DNA from: an uncultured Verrucomicrobiota bacterium
GTDB lineage: Bacteria > Verrucomicrobiota > Verrucomicrobiia > Limisphaerales > UBA1319
Direction: 5' to 3'
Assembly: GCA_903845125.1 (NCBI GenBank)
Contig: CAIMWS010000320.1
Coordinates: 1-42,841, forward strand
DNA length: 42,841 nt
In this document: piece after piece, positions 26,011 through 33,353 of the stretch
Layout of the letters: every line of letters begins with the position of its first letter
Numbering within the stretch: position 1 is the stretch's first letter
Position numbers and translations under genes: made by a program
Notes under the pieces: generated by a model
Database searches by the model: none
Told to the model about the DNA's origin: nothing
Seen by the model: only the letters and a program-made list of their open reading frames with translations

Positions 26011-26808
26011 ATGAAAGACGACACAGACAACGGAACGACGCAGCCCGCAGGCCAGGCGCCGGCGCAAGCCACCGCCACCCAGTCCATCCCTCTGCTGCGC
26101 ACGGACCGGTTGGTCAAAACCTATCGCCACCGCCGGGTGGTGGACGAAGTCTCGATCCAGGTGGGGCCAGGGGAAATCGTCGGCCTGCTGGGCCCCAATG
26201 GCGCGGGTAAAACCACCACGTTCAACCTGGTGGTGGGCCTGATCCGCCCCGAGGAGGGGGACATTTATTTCCTGGACAAGGAAATCTCCCAGCTGCCGAT
26301 GCACGGGCGGGCCCGCCTGGGGATCGGCTACCTGACGCAGGAGCCGTCGGTGTTCCGGCGGCTGACCGTGGAACAAAACATCCTGGCCATCCTTGAAATG
26401 TGCAAGATGGGGGCCGAGGAGCGGAAAATCCGGCTGAAATACCTGCTGGATGAGCTGGATCTGACGCCGCTGGCCGATCACCTGGCCTACCAGCTAAGCG
26501 GCGGCGAGAAACGCCGCCTGGAAATCACCCGGGCGCTGGTCACCAGCCCCCGGCTGCTGCTGCTGGACGAACCCTTCAGCGGCATCGACCCCATCGCCGT
26601 GTATGAGGTGCAGAAAATCCTGCGCCGCCTGCGGGAGCGCGGCCTGGGCATCCTGATCACCGACCACTTCGCGCGGGAAATGCTGCGGCTGGTGGACCGG
26701 GCCTACCTGATCCATCACGGCAAGGTCTTGCGCGAAGGCAGCGCCAATTTTCTGCTCAACGATCCCAAGGCCCGGGAAATCTACCTCGGGCCGGATTTCA
26801 ACATGTGA
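26011..26808 (+). CDS. lptB: LPS export ABC transporter ATP-binding protein LptB
   Basis: This is the cytoplasmic ATPase of the LptB2FGC complex that extracts LPS from the inner membrane. The ATG at 26011 has GGAG upstream; the longer open frame overlaps the previous gene. A non-conserved Gln/Thr/Ala-rich leader of about 30 residues precedes the ABC domain. Walker A is GPNGAGKTT, the Q-loop is IGYLTQEPSVFRRLTVEQNI, the signature is LSGGEKRRLEI, Walker B is LLLLDEPFSGIDPIAV, and the H-loop is ILITDHFAREML. The text around the Q-loop and the FSGIDP segment is diagnostic for LptB. The stop is 7 bases before hprK. Confidence 0.93.
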   Translation: MKDDTDNGTTQPAGQAPAQATATQSIPLLRTDRLVKTYRHRRVVDEVSIQVGPGEIVGLLGPNGAGKTTTFNLVVGLIRPEEGDIYFLDKEISQLPMHGRARLGIGYLTQEPSVFRRLTVEQNILAILEMCKMGAEERKIRLKYLLDELDLTPLADHLAYQLSGGEKRRLEITRALVTSPRLLLLDEPFSGIDPIAVYEVQKILRRLRERGLGILITDHFAREMLRLVDRAYLIHHGKVLREGSANFLLNDPKAREIYLGPDFNM

Positions 26809-26815
26809 GGCAGCC

Positions 26816-27784
26816 ATGCTCCCGGAACTGGTGACCGTCGAACGGTTTTACAAGGAAAACGCCCGCCCGCTGCAGCTCAGCCTGGTGGCCGGGGCCACCG
26901 GCTTGAAACGGGTGATCAAGGAGCCGACCGTGAACCGCCCCGGGCTGGCTTTGGCGGGTTTTACCCGTTATTTCGCCCACAAGCGGGTGCAGGTGATCGG
27001 CAGCGCCGAGTCGAGCTTCCTGCGTTCCCTGCCGGTCCAGGAACGGGAAAAAAGGTGCCTGGGGCTCTTTAAATTCCGCATTCCTTGCGTGGTTTTTTGC
27101 CGGGGCATCAATCCCGATCCGCTGCTGTTGAAGGTGGCCGAGCAGTTGGAGGTGCCGGTGCTCAAGTGCCCGCTGATCACGATGCGGTTCATCAACCAGG
27201 CGACCCTCGCCCTGGAAACCATTTTTGCCCCGCGGGGAACCGAAATGGGCAGCATGGTGGACATCCTGGGCGTGGGGGTCATCATCCGCGGGGAGAGCGG
27301 CATCGGCAAAAGCGAATGCGTGCTGGAATTGATCGAGCGCGGCTACAGCCTGGTGGCCGACGATATCACCCGCGTGAGCCTGGTGGATGGCAAGGAAGTG
27401 CTGGGCACCAGCCCACCCATCACCCGCAACCACATGGAAGTGCGCGGCATCGGCATCATCAATGTCGCCGCCATGTTCGGCGTGAAGAGCATCCGCACGG
27501 AAAAGCGGGTGGACCTGGTGGTGACCTTGAAAACCTGGCAGGAGGTGACGGATGTGGACCGCCTGGGCATGGAGGATGAATACATCACCCTGCTGGGGGT
27601 GCAGGTGCCCCACATCACCATTCCGGTCCGGCCCGGCCGCAATCTGGCGCGCCTGGTGGAGGTGGCGGCCATGCAGGTGAAATTGAAAATCCTCGGGCAT
27701 AATCCCGCCCGGGAATTGGACAACCGCCTCATCGCCGAAATGACCGGCAAGGGCAATTCCCCCCCTCCGCCTGGCAACCCATAA
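26816..27784 (+). CDS. hprK: HPr kinase/phosphorylase
   Basis: HprK phosphorylates HPr on a serine using ATP and reverses this, linking carbon state to PTS activity or other targets. The N-terminal regulatory domain covers about 1-130 (GLALAGFTRYFAHKRVQVIG is typical) and the kinase domain about 135-310. The P-loop is GESGIGKS (Lys165), followed by the catalytic region LVADDITRV, and the family signature MEVRGIGIINVAAMFG is complete. The start at 26816 has GAGG upstream. It sits between lptB and ptsH, so the kinase and its substrate are adjacent. In many Gram-negatives this pair has regulatory rather than transport roles. Confidence 0.94.
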   Translation: MLPELVTVERFYKENARPLQLSLVAGATGLKRVIKEPTVNRPGLALAGFTRYFAHKRVQVIGSAESSFLRSLPVQEREKRCLGLFKFRIPCVVFCRGINPDPLLLKVAEQLEVPVLKCPLITMRFINQATLALETIFAPRGTEMGSMVDILGVGVIIRGESGIGKSECVLELIERGYSLVADDITRVSLVDGKEVLGTSPPITRNHMEVRGIGIINVAAMFGVKSIRTEKRVDLVVTLKTWQEVTDVDRLGMEDEYITLLGVQVPHITIPVRPGRNLARLVEVAAMQVKLKILGHNPARELDNRLIAEMTGKGNSPPPPGNP

Positions 27785-27852
27785 TTAATTTCTGTCACGC
27801 AAATTGTTCTTGGCAAATAACCTGGGAAACGGCAAATTGAGCGCACTGAGCG

Positions 27853-28140
27853 ATGAGTGCCGGCAAAAAACAGCGGGTGGACAGGGAGATGACGGTGACC
27901 AATAAATATGGTCTCCACGCCCGGCCTGCCGCCATGTTCGTCAAAGCCGCCAACCGCTACCATTCCAATATTCTTGTGGAAAAAGACGGCGAAACCGTGA
28001 ATGGCAAAAGCATCATGGGCCTGATGATGCTCGCCGCCGGCCCGGGCTGCAAAATCAAGGTGCATGCCGAGGGCACCGATGCCTCCCAGGCAGTGGGCGA
28101 ATTGGAAGAACTGGTTAATAACAAGTTCAACGAGGATTGA
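27853..28140 (+). CDS. ptsH: Phosphocarrier protein HPr
   Basis: This is the small cytoplasmic phosphocarrier of the PTS. His22 in NKYGLHARPAAMFV is the site phosphorylated by enzyme I. Ser53 in VNGKSIMGLMMLA is the HprK target, and both motifs are canonical. The 95-residue length is slightly more than the usual 85-90 because of a short N-terminal extension. It lies 68 bases after hprK. That gap is AT-richer and could hold its own promoter, but no clear one was assigned. No enzyme I gene is in the window; the only sugar-specific component is the EIIC-like gene near 8 kb. Confidence 0.95.
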   Translation: MSAGKKQRVDREMTVTNKYGLHARPAAMFVKAANRYHSNILVEKDGETVNGKSIMGLMMLAAGPGCKIKVHAEGTDASQAVGELEELVNNKFNED

Positions 28141-28146
28141 CCGGCC

Positions 28147-28173
28147 CCATCGAGCCCGGGCCTGGCCCGATGG
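28147..28173 (+). terminator. Hairpin just after ptsH
   Basis: CCATCG at 28147-28152 pairs with CGATGG at 28168-28173, with additional G+C-rich pairing inside, starting 7 bases after the ptsH stop. An ATTATTTT tract follows after a few bases. It is a plausible but imperfect rho-independent terminator. Confidence 0.4.
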
Positions 28174-28267
28174 CTGGATTATTTTGCATAGCCTATCTTC
28201 TGCCTTCAGGGATCCAGCCGGGATGGGAGTGCTCCCGGGCCGGCAATCCGCTTCATTAGCAAGCCAC

Positions 28268-28290
28268 AAACCACTCTGAACCAGTGGTTT
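28268..28290. repeat. Perfect 8-bp inverted repeat in the ptsH-exbB gap
   Basis: AAACCACT (28268-28275) and AGTGGTTT (28283-28290) flank a seven-base spacer. It lies 128 bases before the ExbB-like start, with no T-run after it, so an operator is as likely as a transcript hairpin. No gene is seen in the surrounding gap 28141-28418. Confidence 0.35.
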
Positions 28291-28418
28291 ACAGCAGGTC
28301 CCCGGGTTTACTCCAGGCGGGGCACGGACCCTCAATACCGGCGCGTCCGCCAACCGGGTATCGCCCGGGCAGAAAGCACGCTTGCGATCGATTTCAGCCG
28401 GGCATATAAAGGGGGGAT

Positions 28419-29045
28419 ATGTTGCCAATGTTGCTTTCGCATGGCGGATTGATCATGTGGGTGCTGCTGGTGATCAGTGCGGTGGCGGTGGCGGTGTTCC
28501 TGGAACGCTTCATGCATTATCACCGGGCCCAGATCAACTCCTCCGAGTTCATCAACGGTGTGCGCACGGTGATTCGCCGTGAGAACATCGTGGAGGCCAT
28601 CTCCATCTGCGAGGCCACCCCCGGACCCGTGGCCCGCCTGGTTAAAACCGCCATCCTGAGCCGGGAGCGCGGCCGGGAAGGGGTGCGGGAAGCCTTGGAG
28701 GAGGCGGGCCTGGTGGAAGTGCCAAGGCTGGAGGAGAAGCTCAACCTGCTGGCCACCATCGCCCAGATCGCTCCCCTGCTCGGTTTGCTGGGGACCGTGC
28801 TGGGATTCATCAAGCTCCTCACGGCTTTCCAGGCCAGCGGCCCGTACGCCAACTTCATCAACCTGGCCGGCGGGCTGTGGGAAGCATTGATCTGCATGGC
28901 CGCCGGGCTGGCGATCGCCATCCCCTGCTATGCCGGCTATAATTACCTGGTCAGCCGCGTCAACGCCATTGTCCTGGACATGGAAAAAGCCGCGACCGAC
29001 ATATTGAACGTGGTGACGGAAATCCCGAACCACAAGCTGCCATGA
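28419..29045 (+). CDS. exbB: MotA/TolQ/ExbB family proton-channel protein
   Basis: ExbB/TolQ forms the pentameric inner-membrane ring of a motor that drives TonB or TolA. The 208-residue protein has the three expected membrane segments (about 9-30, 110-135, 155-180). The family motif APLLGLLGTVLGF contains the pore Thr126. In the last helix, where TolQ/ExbB read ALIATAxGL, this protein reads EALICMAAGL, so the second conserved pore threonine is replaced by Met160. A GGGGGG ribosome-binding site precedes the ATG. The stop overlaps the ExbD-like start by four bases (ATGA). A paralogue with changed coupling is possible. Confidence 0.9.
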   Translation: MLPMLLSHGGLIMWVLLVISAVAVAVFLERFMHYHRAQINSSEFINGVRTVIRRENIVEAISICEATPGPVARLVKTAILSRERGREGVREALEEAGLVEVPRLEEKLNLLATIAQIAPLLGLLGTVLGFIKLLTAFQASGPYANFINLAGGLWEALICMAAGLAIAIPCYAGYNYLVSRVNAIVLDMEKAATDILNVVTEIPNHKLP

Positions 29046-29467
29046 AGTTTCCGCGGAACGCCAAATTATTCCGCGGGCACCTGGACGTGGCTCCTTTGGC
29101 GGGAACCTTTTTCCTGCTGGCCATGTTCCTGCTGATGCACACCCACATGGTTTACCTGCCAGGAGCCAATATCCGCCTGCCCCGCTACAACGACCAGGCG
29201 CTGCCGGGCCTGACCGGTCCCTTTGTGGTGCTGGCCATGGATCCGCAGGGCATCCTGTATTTGGATAACCAGGTGGTCGAGCAAGCCGAGCTCGTGGCCC
29301 GGTTGCGCAAACAGGTGGAAAAACGCCCCGCTGTCACCCTGGTGATCCAGGCGGACGAAAAAGTGCCGCTGGAACGGTTCTTCAAAGCCAGCCAGGCCGC
29401 CACCGAGGCGGGGATTGAAAAGGTATTGATAGCCGCCCGCCCGCGCGGCAAAGCGGAAGCCCACTGA
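29042..29467 (+). CDS. ExbD/TolR-like protein lacking the usual transmembrane Asp
   Basis: ExbD/TolR is the single-span partner inside the ExbB/TolQ ring, with a periplasmic domain. This 141-residue protein has one membrane helix (about 17-36) and a periplasmic domain ending in the family's LVIQADEKVPLERFFKASQAATEAGIEKVLIA. In TolR and ExbD the helix begins with P-x-x-D, and that Asp carries protons. Here the same position reads Pro18-Leu-Ala-Gly21, so the Asp is missing; the nearest acid is Asp15. It overlaps exbB by ATGA and precedes a TonB-like gene by 11 bases, so it clearly belongs to a TonB-type motor operon. The loss may mean an altered energy source or a structural role. Confidence 0.82.
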   Translation: MKFPRNAKLFRGHLDVAPLAGTFFLLAMFLLMHTHMVYLPGANIRLPRYNDQALPGLTGPFVVLAMDPQGILYLDNQVVEQAELVARLRKQVEKRPAVTLVIQADEKVPLERFFKASQAATEAGIEKVLIAARPRGKAEAH

Positions 29468-29478
29468 AGGCCATCCCC

Positions 29479-30282
29479 ATGCAGCCGCCCACCCCCACCC
29501 GGGATCTGAAACGCTGGACCTTCCGCCAGTGGCTGGGCATGGTGGCCTTGGTGGTGGGGCTGCACCTGTGCCTCGTATATTTCTACTCCGACTGGACCCG
29601 CACGATGCCGCGGCGGCCGCGTTTTTATTCAGAGCAGAGCCTGGTCCTGGACCCGGCGGCCCAAGCCGACCTGGCCCAGGGACTGGCCTTGAGCGATCCC
29701 ACCTTGTTCGCGCGGGCCAGCGAGCGGAATTTTTCGGGCGCGGCCTGGCTGAAGGTGCCGGCCCTGCAGCACACGGTTCCCGATTGGACCGCCCCCAACC
29801 ATTGGCTCGAGCGCCCGCTGCAAGCCGGAGAGCGGCTCCTGCCGGAAGCCGCCCCGGCCCCCGAAACCGTGCATCCCCGCTTTCCCCTGCTGGCCACCGC
29901 CCCGGTGCCAGCATCCCTCACCGCGCGGCCCGCCCGCCCGGCAGGCATGGGCCAATCCCAGGTGCGCCTGGAGGATCCAGCAGGCCGGACTCTGGCCGCG
30001 CCGGGCAAGCTGCCCGCCTGGCCGTATGATGGCCTGCTCTCCAACAGCATTGTGGAAATCCTGGTGGATGCCGAGGGGCTTCCGCTCACCACGCGCATGG
30101 CCGCCGTGTCCGGCAGCAAGGAGGCAGACCTCTGGGCCCTGCGCTGGACCAAAGGGGTCCGACTGCAACCCACGGGGCCGAATCCCACGCCGCCGCCATT
30201 TGCCCTGGCCCGGCTGGTTTTCACCTGGCAGACCGCGGAGCTGAACGCCAGCAACCACCCTCCCAACCGCCCCGCACCATGA
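29479..30282 (+). CDS. TonB-like energy-transducing protein
   Basis: The 267-residue protein has one N-terminal membrane helix (WLGMVALVVGLHLCLVYFY), a long Pro/Ala-rich linker (about 90-170) and a C-terminal domain. That domain, SNSIVEILVDAEGLPLTTRM ... SGSKEADLWALRWTKGVRLQP, follows the TonB C-terminal pattern. In TonB this fold contacts outer-membrane receptors. The ribosome-binding site AAGG lies in the 11-base gap after the ExbD-like gene. The linker lacks the regular Pro-Glu/Pro-Lys repeats of E. coli TonB. The assignment depends as much on operon context as on sequence. The stop overlaps the next start (ATGA). Confidence 0.7.
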   Translation: MQPPTPTRDLKRWTFRQWLGMVALVVGLHLCLVYFYSDWTRTMPRRPRFYSEQSLVLDPAAQADLAQGLALSDPTLFARASERNFSGAAWLKVPALQHTVPDWTAPNHWLERPLQAGERLLPEAAPAPETVHPRFPLLATAPVPASLTARPARPAGMGQSQVRLEDPAGRTLAAPGKLPAWPYDGLLSNSIVEILVDAEGLPLTTRMAAVSGSKEADLWALRWTKGVRLQPTGPNPTPPPFALARLVFTWQTAELNASNHPPNRPAP

Positions 30283-30503
30283 GCATCGACAGTCTCCTTC
30301 TCGCCTACGTGGTTTCTCTGCTTGCCGTTTTGGGCGCGCTGGCCTTATATTCGGAATTCAGGCGTCTGAGGATAGAACCAGCGCCCAGCGAAGACCGCCT
30401 GTTCCGCTGTGAAGCATGCGCGTATGTCTATACGGACGACGCCGATGTGGAGCGTTCGCGGTGTCCCCAATGCGGCACCCTCAACACGCAGATCAGCTTT
30501 TAG
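30279..30503 (+). CDS. Small membrane protein with a zinc ribbon
   Basis: This 74-residue protein has one N-terminal membrane helix (LLLAYVVSLLAVLGALALY). A cytoplasmic or periplasmic ribbon follows, with two Cys pairs, FRCEAC near residue 45 and SRCPQCG near residue 65, the spacing of a rubredoxin-like zinc ribbon. It overlaps the TonB-like gene by four bases (ATGA), so it is the last member of the ExbB/ExbD/TonB operon. I do not recognise a named family. A role in assembling or regulating the motor is a guess from coupling alone. Confidence 0.75.
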   Translation: MSIDSLLLAYVVSLLAVLGALALYSEFRRLRIEPAPSEDRLFRCEACAYVYTDDADVERSRCPQCGTLNTQISF

Positions 30504-30554
30504 CGGCAGTTTGGCCGCCAGCTTTTGGCTTGGCAAAGGGCGCGGCTGCATTTG

Positions 30555-30568
30555 AATTTTTAAAAATT
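30555..30568. promoter_or_regulatory. AT-only perfect palindrome before guaB3
   Basis: The 14-base perfect palindrome AATTTTTAAAAATT lies 20 bases before the guaB3 start, in an otherwise G+C-rich stretch. It may be part of the promoter or an operator. The ribosome-binding site AAAGG follows at about 30576-30580. Confidence 0.35.
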
Positions 30569-30588
30569 GAACAACAAAGGATCAATAT

Positions 30589-31764
30589 ATGGGAATGTGG
30601 ATCGGCCGTAACCGCAAAGCTCGGGTCACGTATGGTTTTGACGAAATCGCCCTGGTTCCCGGCGATATCACCATCAACCCCAACGAGGTGGATACTTCGT
30701 TCATCATCCCCCGCAAGGATGGCGGCGACATCAAGCTCAAAATCCCCATTATCGCCAGCGCCATGGACGGCGTGACCAATGTGCGCTTCTGCATCGAGAT
30801 GGGCAAATTGGGCGGCCTGGGCGTGGTCAACCTGGAGGGTGTCCAAACCCGCTACGAGAATCCGGACGAAGCCCTGTCCCGGATCGTGAAAGCGGACAAA
30901 ACCGAGGTGACCGCCCTGCTCCAAAAAATTTACCAGGAACCGGTCAAGGAAGACCTGATCAGCCGCCGGGTGCAGGAATTGAAGGCGGCGGGCGTGCTGG
31001 CAGCGGTCAGTTCCATCCCCCAGCGGGCGGAGCGCTTCGGCGCCATCGCCCAGGAGGCCGGGGCCGACATCTTTTTTGTGCAATCCACCGTTTCCACGGT
31101 GCGCCATATCTCCACGGAATACAAATCGCTCGACCTGGCGGAATTCACCAAGACCATGAAAATCCCGGTGATCATCGGCAACGCGGTCACCTACAACGTG
31201 ACCTTGGAACTGATGCAATGCGGGGTGGCGGGAGTGTTGATCGGCGTGGGGCCCGGGGCGGCCTGCACCAGCCGCGGTGTGCTGGGGCTGGGCGTGCCGC
31301 AAGTGACGGCCACGGTGGACTGCGCCGCCGCCCGCGACGCCTACTACAAGCAAAGTGCGCGGTATGTCCCCATCATCACCGATGGCGGCATGAGCAAGGG
31401 CGGCGATGTCTGCAAAGCCCTCGCCTGCGGTTCGGATGCAGTCATGATCGGCAGCGCGTTCGCCCGCGCCAAGGAAGCACCCGGCCAGGGCTACCATTGG
31501 GGCATGGCCACCCCGCATGCCAACCTGCCCCGGGGCACCCGCATCAAAGTGGGAATCACCGGCCAGATCAAGGAGATCCTCTACGGCCCCGCCTCGGTGG
31601 ACGACGGCTCGCAGAACCTGGTGGGCGCGATCGCCACCTGCATGGGCAACGTGGGCGCCAAGGATATCCGGCAATTCCAGGAAACCGAAATCATCATCGC
31701 CCCCAGCATCAAGACTGAAGGGAAGCTTTTCCAGATGGTGCAGAGCGTCGGAATGGGGACTTGA
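30589..31764 (+). CDS. guaB3: GuaB3-type IMP dehydrogenase (no CBS domains)
   Basis: IMP dehydrogenase oxidises IMP to XMP with NAD, the first step to GMP. The 391-residue protein is a bare TIM barrel without the CBS (Bateman) insert of classical GuaB. Its opening (IGRNRKARVTYGFDEIALVPG ... PIIASAMDGVTN) matches the GuaB3 subgroup known from actinobacteria and cyanobacteria. The catalytic loop GVGPGAACTSRGVLGLGVPQ has Cys226, and the phosphate site is DGGMSKGGDVCKALACGSDAVMIG (shown in the protein near 265-288). The mobile-flap region around YHWGMATPHANLPRGTRIKVG is present. Its position opposite purE supports a purine role. Whether it is the organism's main GuaB cannot be said from this window. 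Confidence 0.85.
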   Translation: MGMWIGRNRKARVTYGFDEIALVPGDITINPNEVDTSFIIPRKDGGDIKLKIPIIASAMDGVTNVRFCIEMGKLGGLGVVNLEGVQTRYENPDEALSRIVKADKTEVTALLQKIYQEPVKEDLISRRVQELKAAGVLAAVSSIPQRAERFGAIAQEAGADIFFVQSTVSTVRHISTEYKSLDLAEFTKTMKIPVIIGNAVTYNVTLELMQCGVAGVLIGVGPGAACTSRGVLGLGVPQVTATVDCAAARDAYYKQSARYVPIITDGGMSKGGDVCKALACGSDAVMIGSAFARAKEAPGQGYHWGMATPHANLPRGTRIKVGITGQIKEILYGPASVDDGSQNLVGAIATCMGNVGAKDIRQFQETEIIIAPSIKTEGKLFQMVQSVGMGT

Positions 31765-31790
31765 TCCCAACCTCCATAAAATTTGACGGC

Positions 31791-31816
31791 GCAGGCCGCC
31801 TCCCCTGGTGGCCTGC
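31791..31816. terminator. Bidirectional hairpin terminator between guaB3 and purE
   Basis: GCAGGCCGCC (31791-31800) pairs with GGTGGCCTGC (31807-31816) around a six-base loop, with one G-T pair in a ten-base-pair stem. It is followed by TGGCTTTAAA on the plus strand. It lies 27 bases after the guaB3 stop and 36 after the purE stop, where convergent transcripts must end. Confidence 0.6.
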
Positions 31817-31852
31817 TGGCTTTAAATGGCCGGCCCGGAAGAATCCGGGCGA

Positions 31853-32359
31853 TCAGGCCTTGGGCTTGATTTCCCGGTTGGCCAGCCCCCGGCTGGTCTG
31901 GTCCTGGCGGAAGCGGTTGTAGGCCTGGCGGAACTGGGGATATTTATTGCCCAGGATGGCCACAGCGAACAGGGCGGCGTTGGTGGCCCCCGCCTTGCCG
32001 ATGGCGAGCGTGCCCACCGGCACTCCCGCCGGCATCTGCACGATGGACAGCAGCGAATCCATGCCGTGCAGGGCCTTGGATTCCATGGGCACACCCAAGA
32101 CCGGCAAGCTGGTTTTGGCGGCCGCGACCCCGGGCAAATGGGCGGCCCCACCCGCCCCGGCGATGATCACCTCCAACCCGCGCTTCTCCGCCGTGGAAGC
32201 ATAGCGAAAGAGCAAATCGGGGGTGCGGTGCGCGGAAATCACCTGCACCTCGTGCGGCACGCCCAGAGCCTTCAATTGTTCAGCGGCATGCTGCATGGTT
32301 TCCCAGTCCGATTGACTGCCCATGATGATGCCGACCAGCGGTTTGGTTTTCTCAGCCAT
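31853..32359 (-). CDS. purE: N5-carboxyaminoimidazole ribonucleotide mutase PurE
   Basis: PurE moves the carboxyl group of N5-CAIR to form CAIR in purine synthesis. The 168-residue protein is the usual class I length. It has [13 protein letters not shown] with the catalytic-loop serine, [12 protein letters not shown] with the catalytic His, the glycine-rich [15 protein letters not shown], and [20 protein letters not shown], all typical. It is convergent with guaB3. No purK was seen; the 464 bases upstream (32360-32823) hold no recognisable gene. Confidence 0.95.
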   Translation of the reverse strand: MAEKTKPLVGIIMGSQSDWETMQHAAEQLKALGVPHEVQVISAHRTPDLLFRYASTAEKRGLEVIIAGAGGAAHLPGVAAAKTSLPVLGVPMESKALHGMDSLLSIVQMPAGVPVGTLAIGKAGATNAALFAVAILGNKYPQFRQAYNRFRQDQTSRGLANREIKPKA

Positions 32360-32823
32360 AAAAATCTGCCATGTTGCGCCGCCTTATACAAAAACCCAGC
32401 CGCCAAGACAAGCCCGGCTGTGTCGCGGCCATCGGGCTCCGTGGTGCTGGGCTGGATCTTTTTGGGCAAAACCATCGTCCTTCGCCACTTGCAGAACGAT
32501 TCAGGAGGCGGCCGCGGCCCGTTCCCCGACTCGCCTAAAAATCTGTGGGGCAATCATTTCCCTTCCAACTACCGGCCCAGGAATCCGGCTGGGGAGTGAA
32601 GGGGCCAAGCGCAAACCCACCTGCAGCGCCGGTCGCGGCGCTCCTCCAAAGCCGCCGGGGTGGTAGCGGAGTTGGGGCAGTTGCCCGACTCCAAAAATGG
32701 GTGGTTGGAAAACGGCAGAGGATGCCACCCGGCTTCGGCCAGGGGCCGAAACCGGGATGGCTTTACCGGCGGCATTGTTCCAGGCCGTTCAGGCAAGCGC
32801 TGGCGCCAGGAATGAAAGTCGGA
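32360..32823. other. Intergenic region between trxA and purE
   Basis: This stretch lies between two minus-strand genes. Short frames on both strands lack ribosome-binding sites and recognisable sequence. It presumably contains the purE promoter, but no convincing site was identified. Confidence 0.5.
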
Positions 32824-33147
32824 TTAAAGAGCGGCCTGGATGACCTTTAGCAGCTCATTTTCGCGCTGCAGGCCGGAAAGGCTTTGAACGATCTGGCCGT
32901 TCTTGAAAAGGATCAGGGTGGGGATGCTGCTGACATTAAACTGAACCGCCAGGTCTTGCTCATCGTCCACGTTCACTTTGGCGATGACCGCCTGGCCCGC
33001 CAATTTGCCCACCAAGCCCTCCAGAATCGGGGTTTGCATGCGGCAGGGGCCGCACCAGGGGGCCCAAAAATCGACCAAGGTCACCCCTTGGGCCACTTGG
33101 GCGGAAAAATTCCGGGCATTTAATTCGATCAAACCTTCGGCACTCAT
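32824..33147 (-). CDS. trxA: Thioredoxin
   Basis: This small cytoplasmic disulfide reductase has 107 residues, the normal length. The active site is WAPWCGPCRM (Cys32, Cys35). The buried Asp26 in TLVDFW, the cis-proline loop VSSIPTLILF and the final helix LLKVIQAAL are all in place. There is no signal peptide, which separates it from the exported thioredoxin-Ig protein near 38 kb. It stands alone between purE and the divergent methyltransferase gene. Confidence 0.95.
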   Translation of the reverse strand: MSAEGLIELNARNFSAQVAQGVTLVDFWAPWCGPCRMQTPILEGLVGKLAGQAVIAKVNVDDEQDLAVQFNVSSIPTLILFKNGQIVQSLSGLQRENELLKVIQAAL

Positions 33148-33353
33148 GGCATCAATTCCTTATCTCTTATCAGTTCAAAACACCTGCCGGCCGGGACTAC
33201 CGGCCCAGGAAGGATGAAGATAACACAAGCCGGTTGGTTCCGCTCGAAAAATCGGCAGGAGGGCGGGCAGCAGATCCGCGGTTTTGCCCGCCTGACCCGC
33301 GATCCGGGATTGCATTCGAAGGGGAGGTTGCCGATGATCACCACCCAGGAAAC

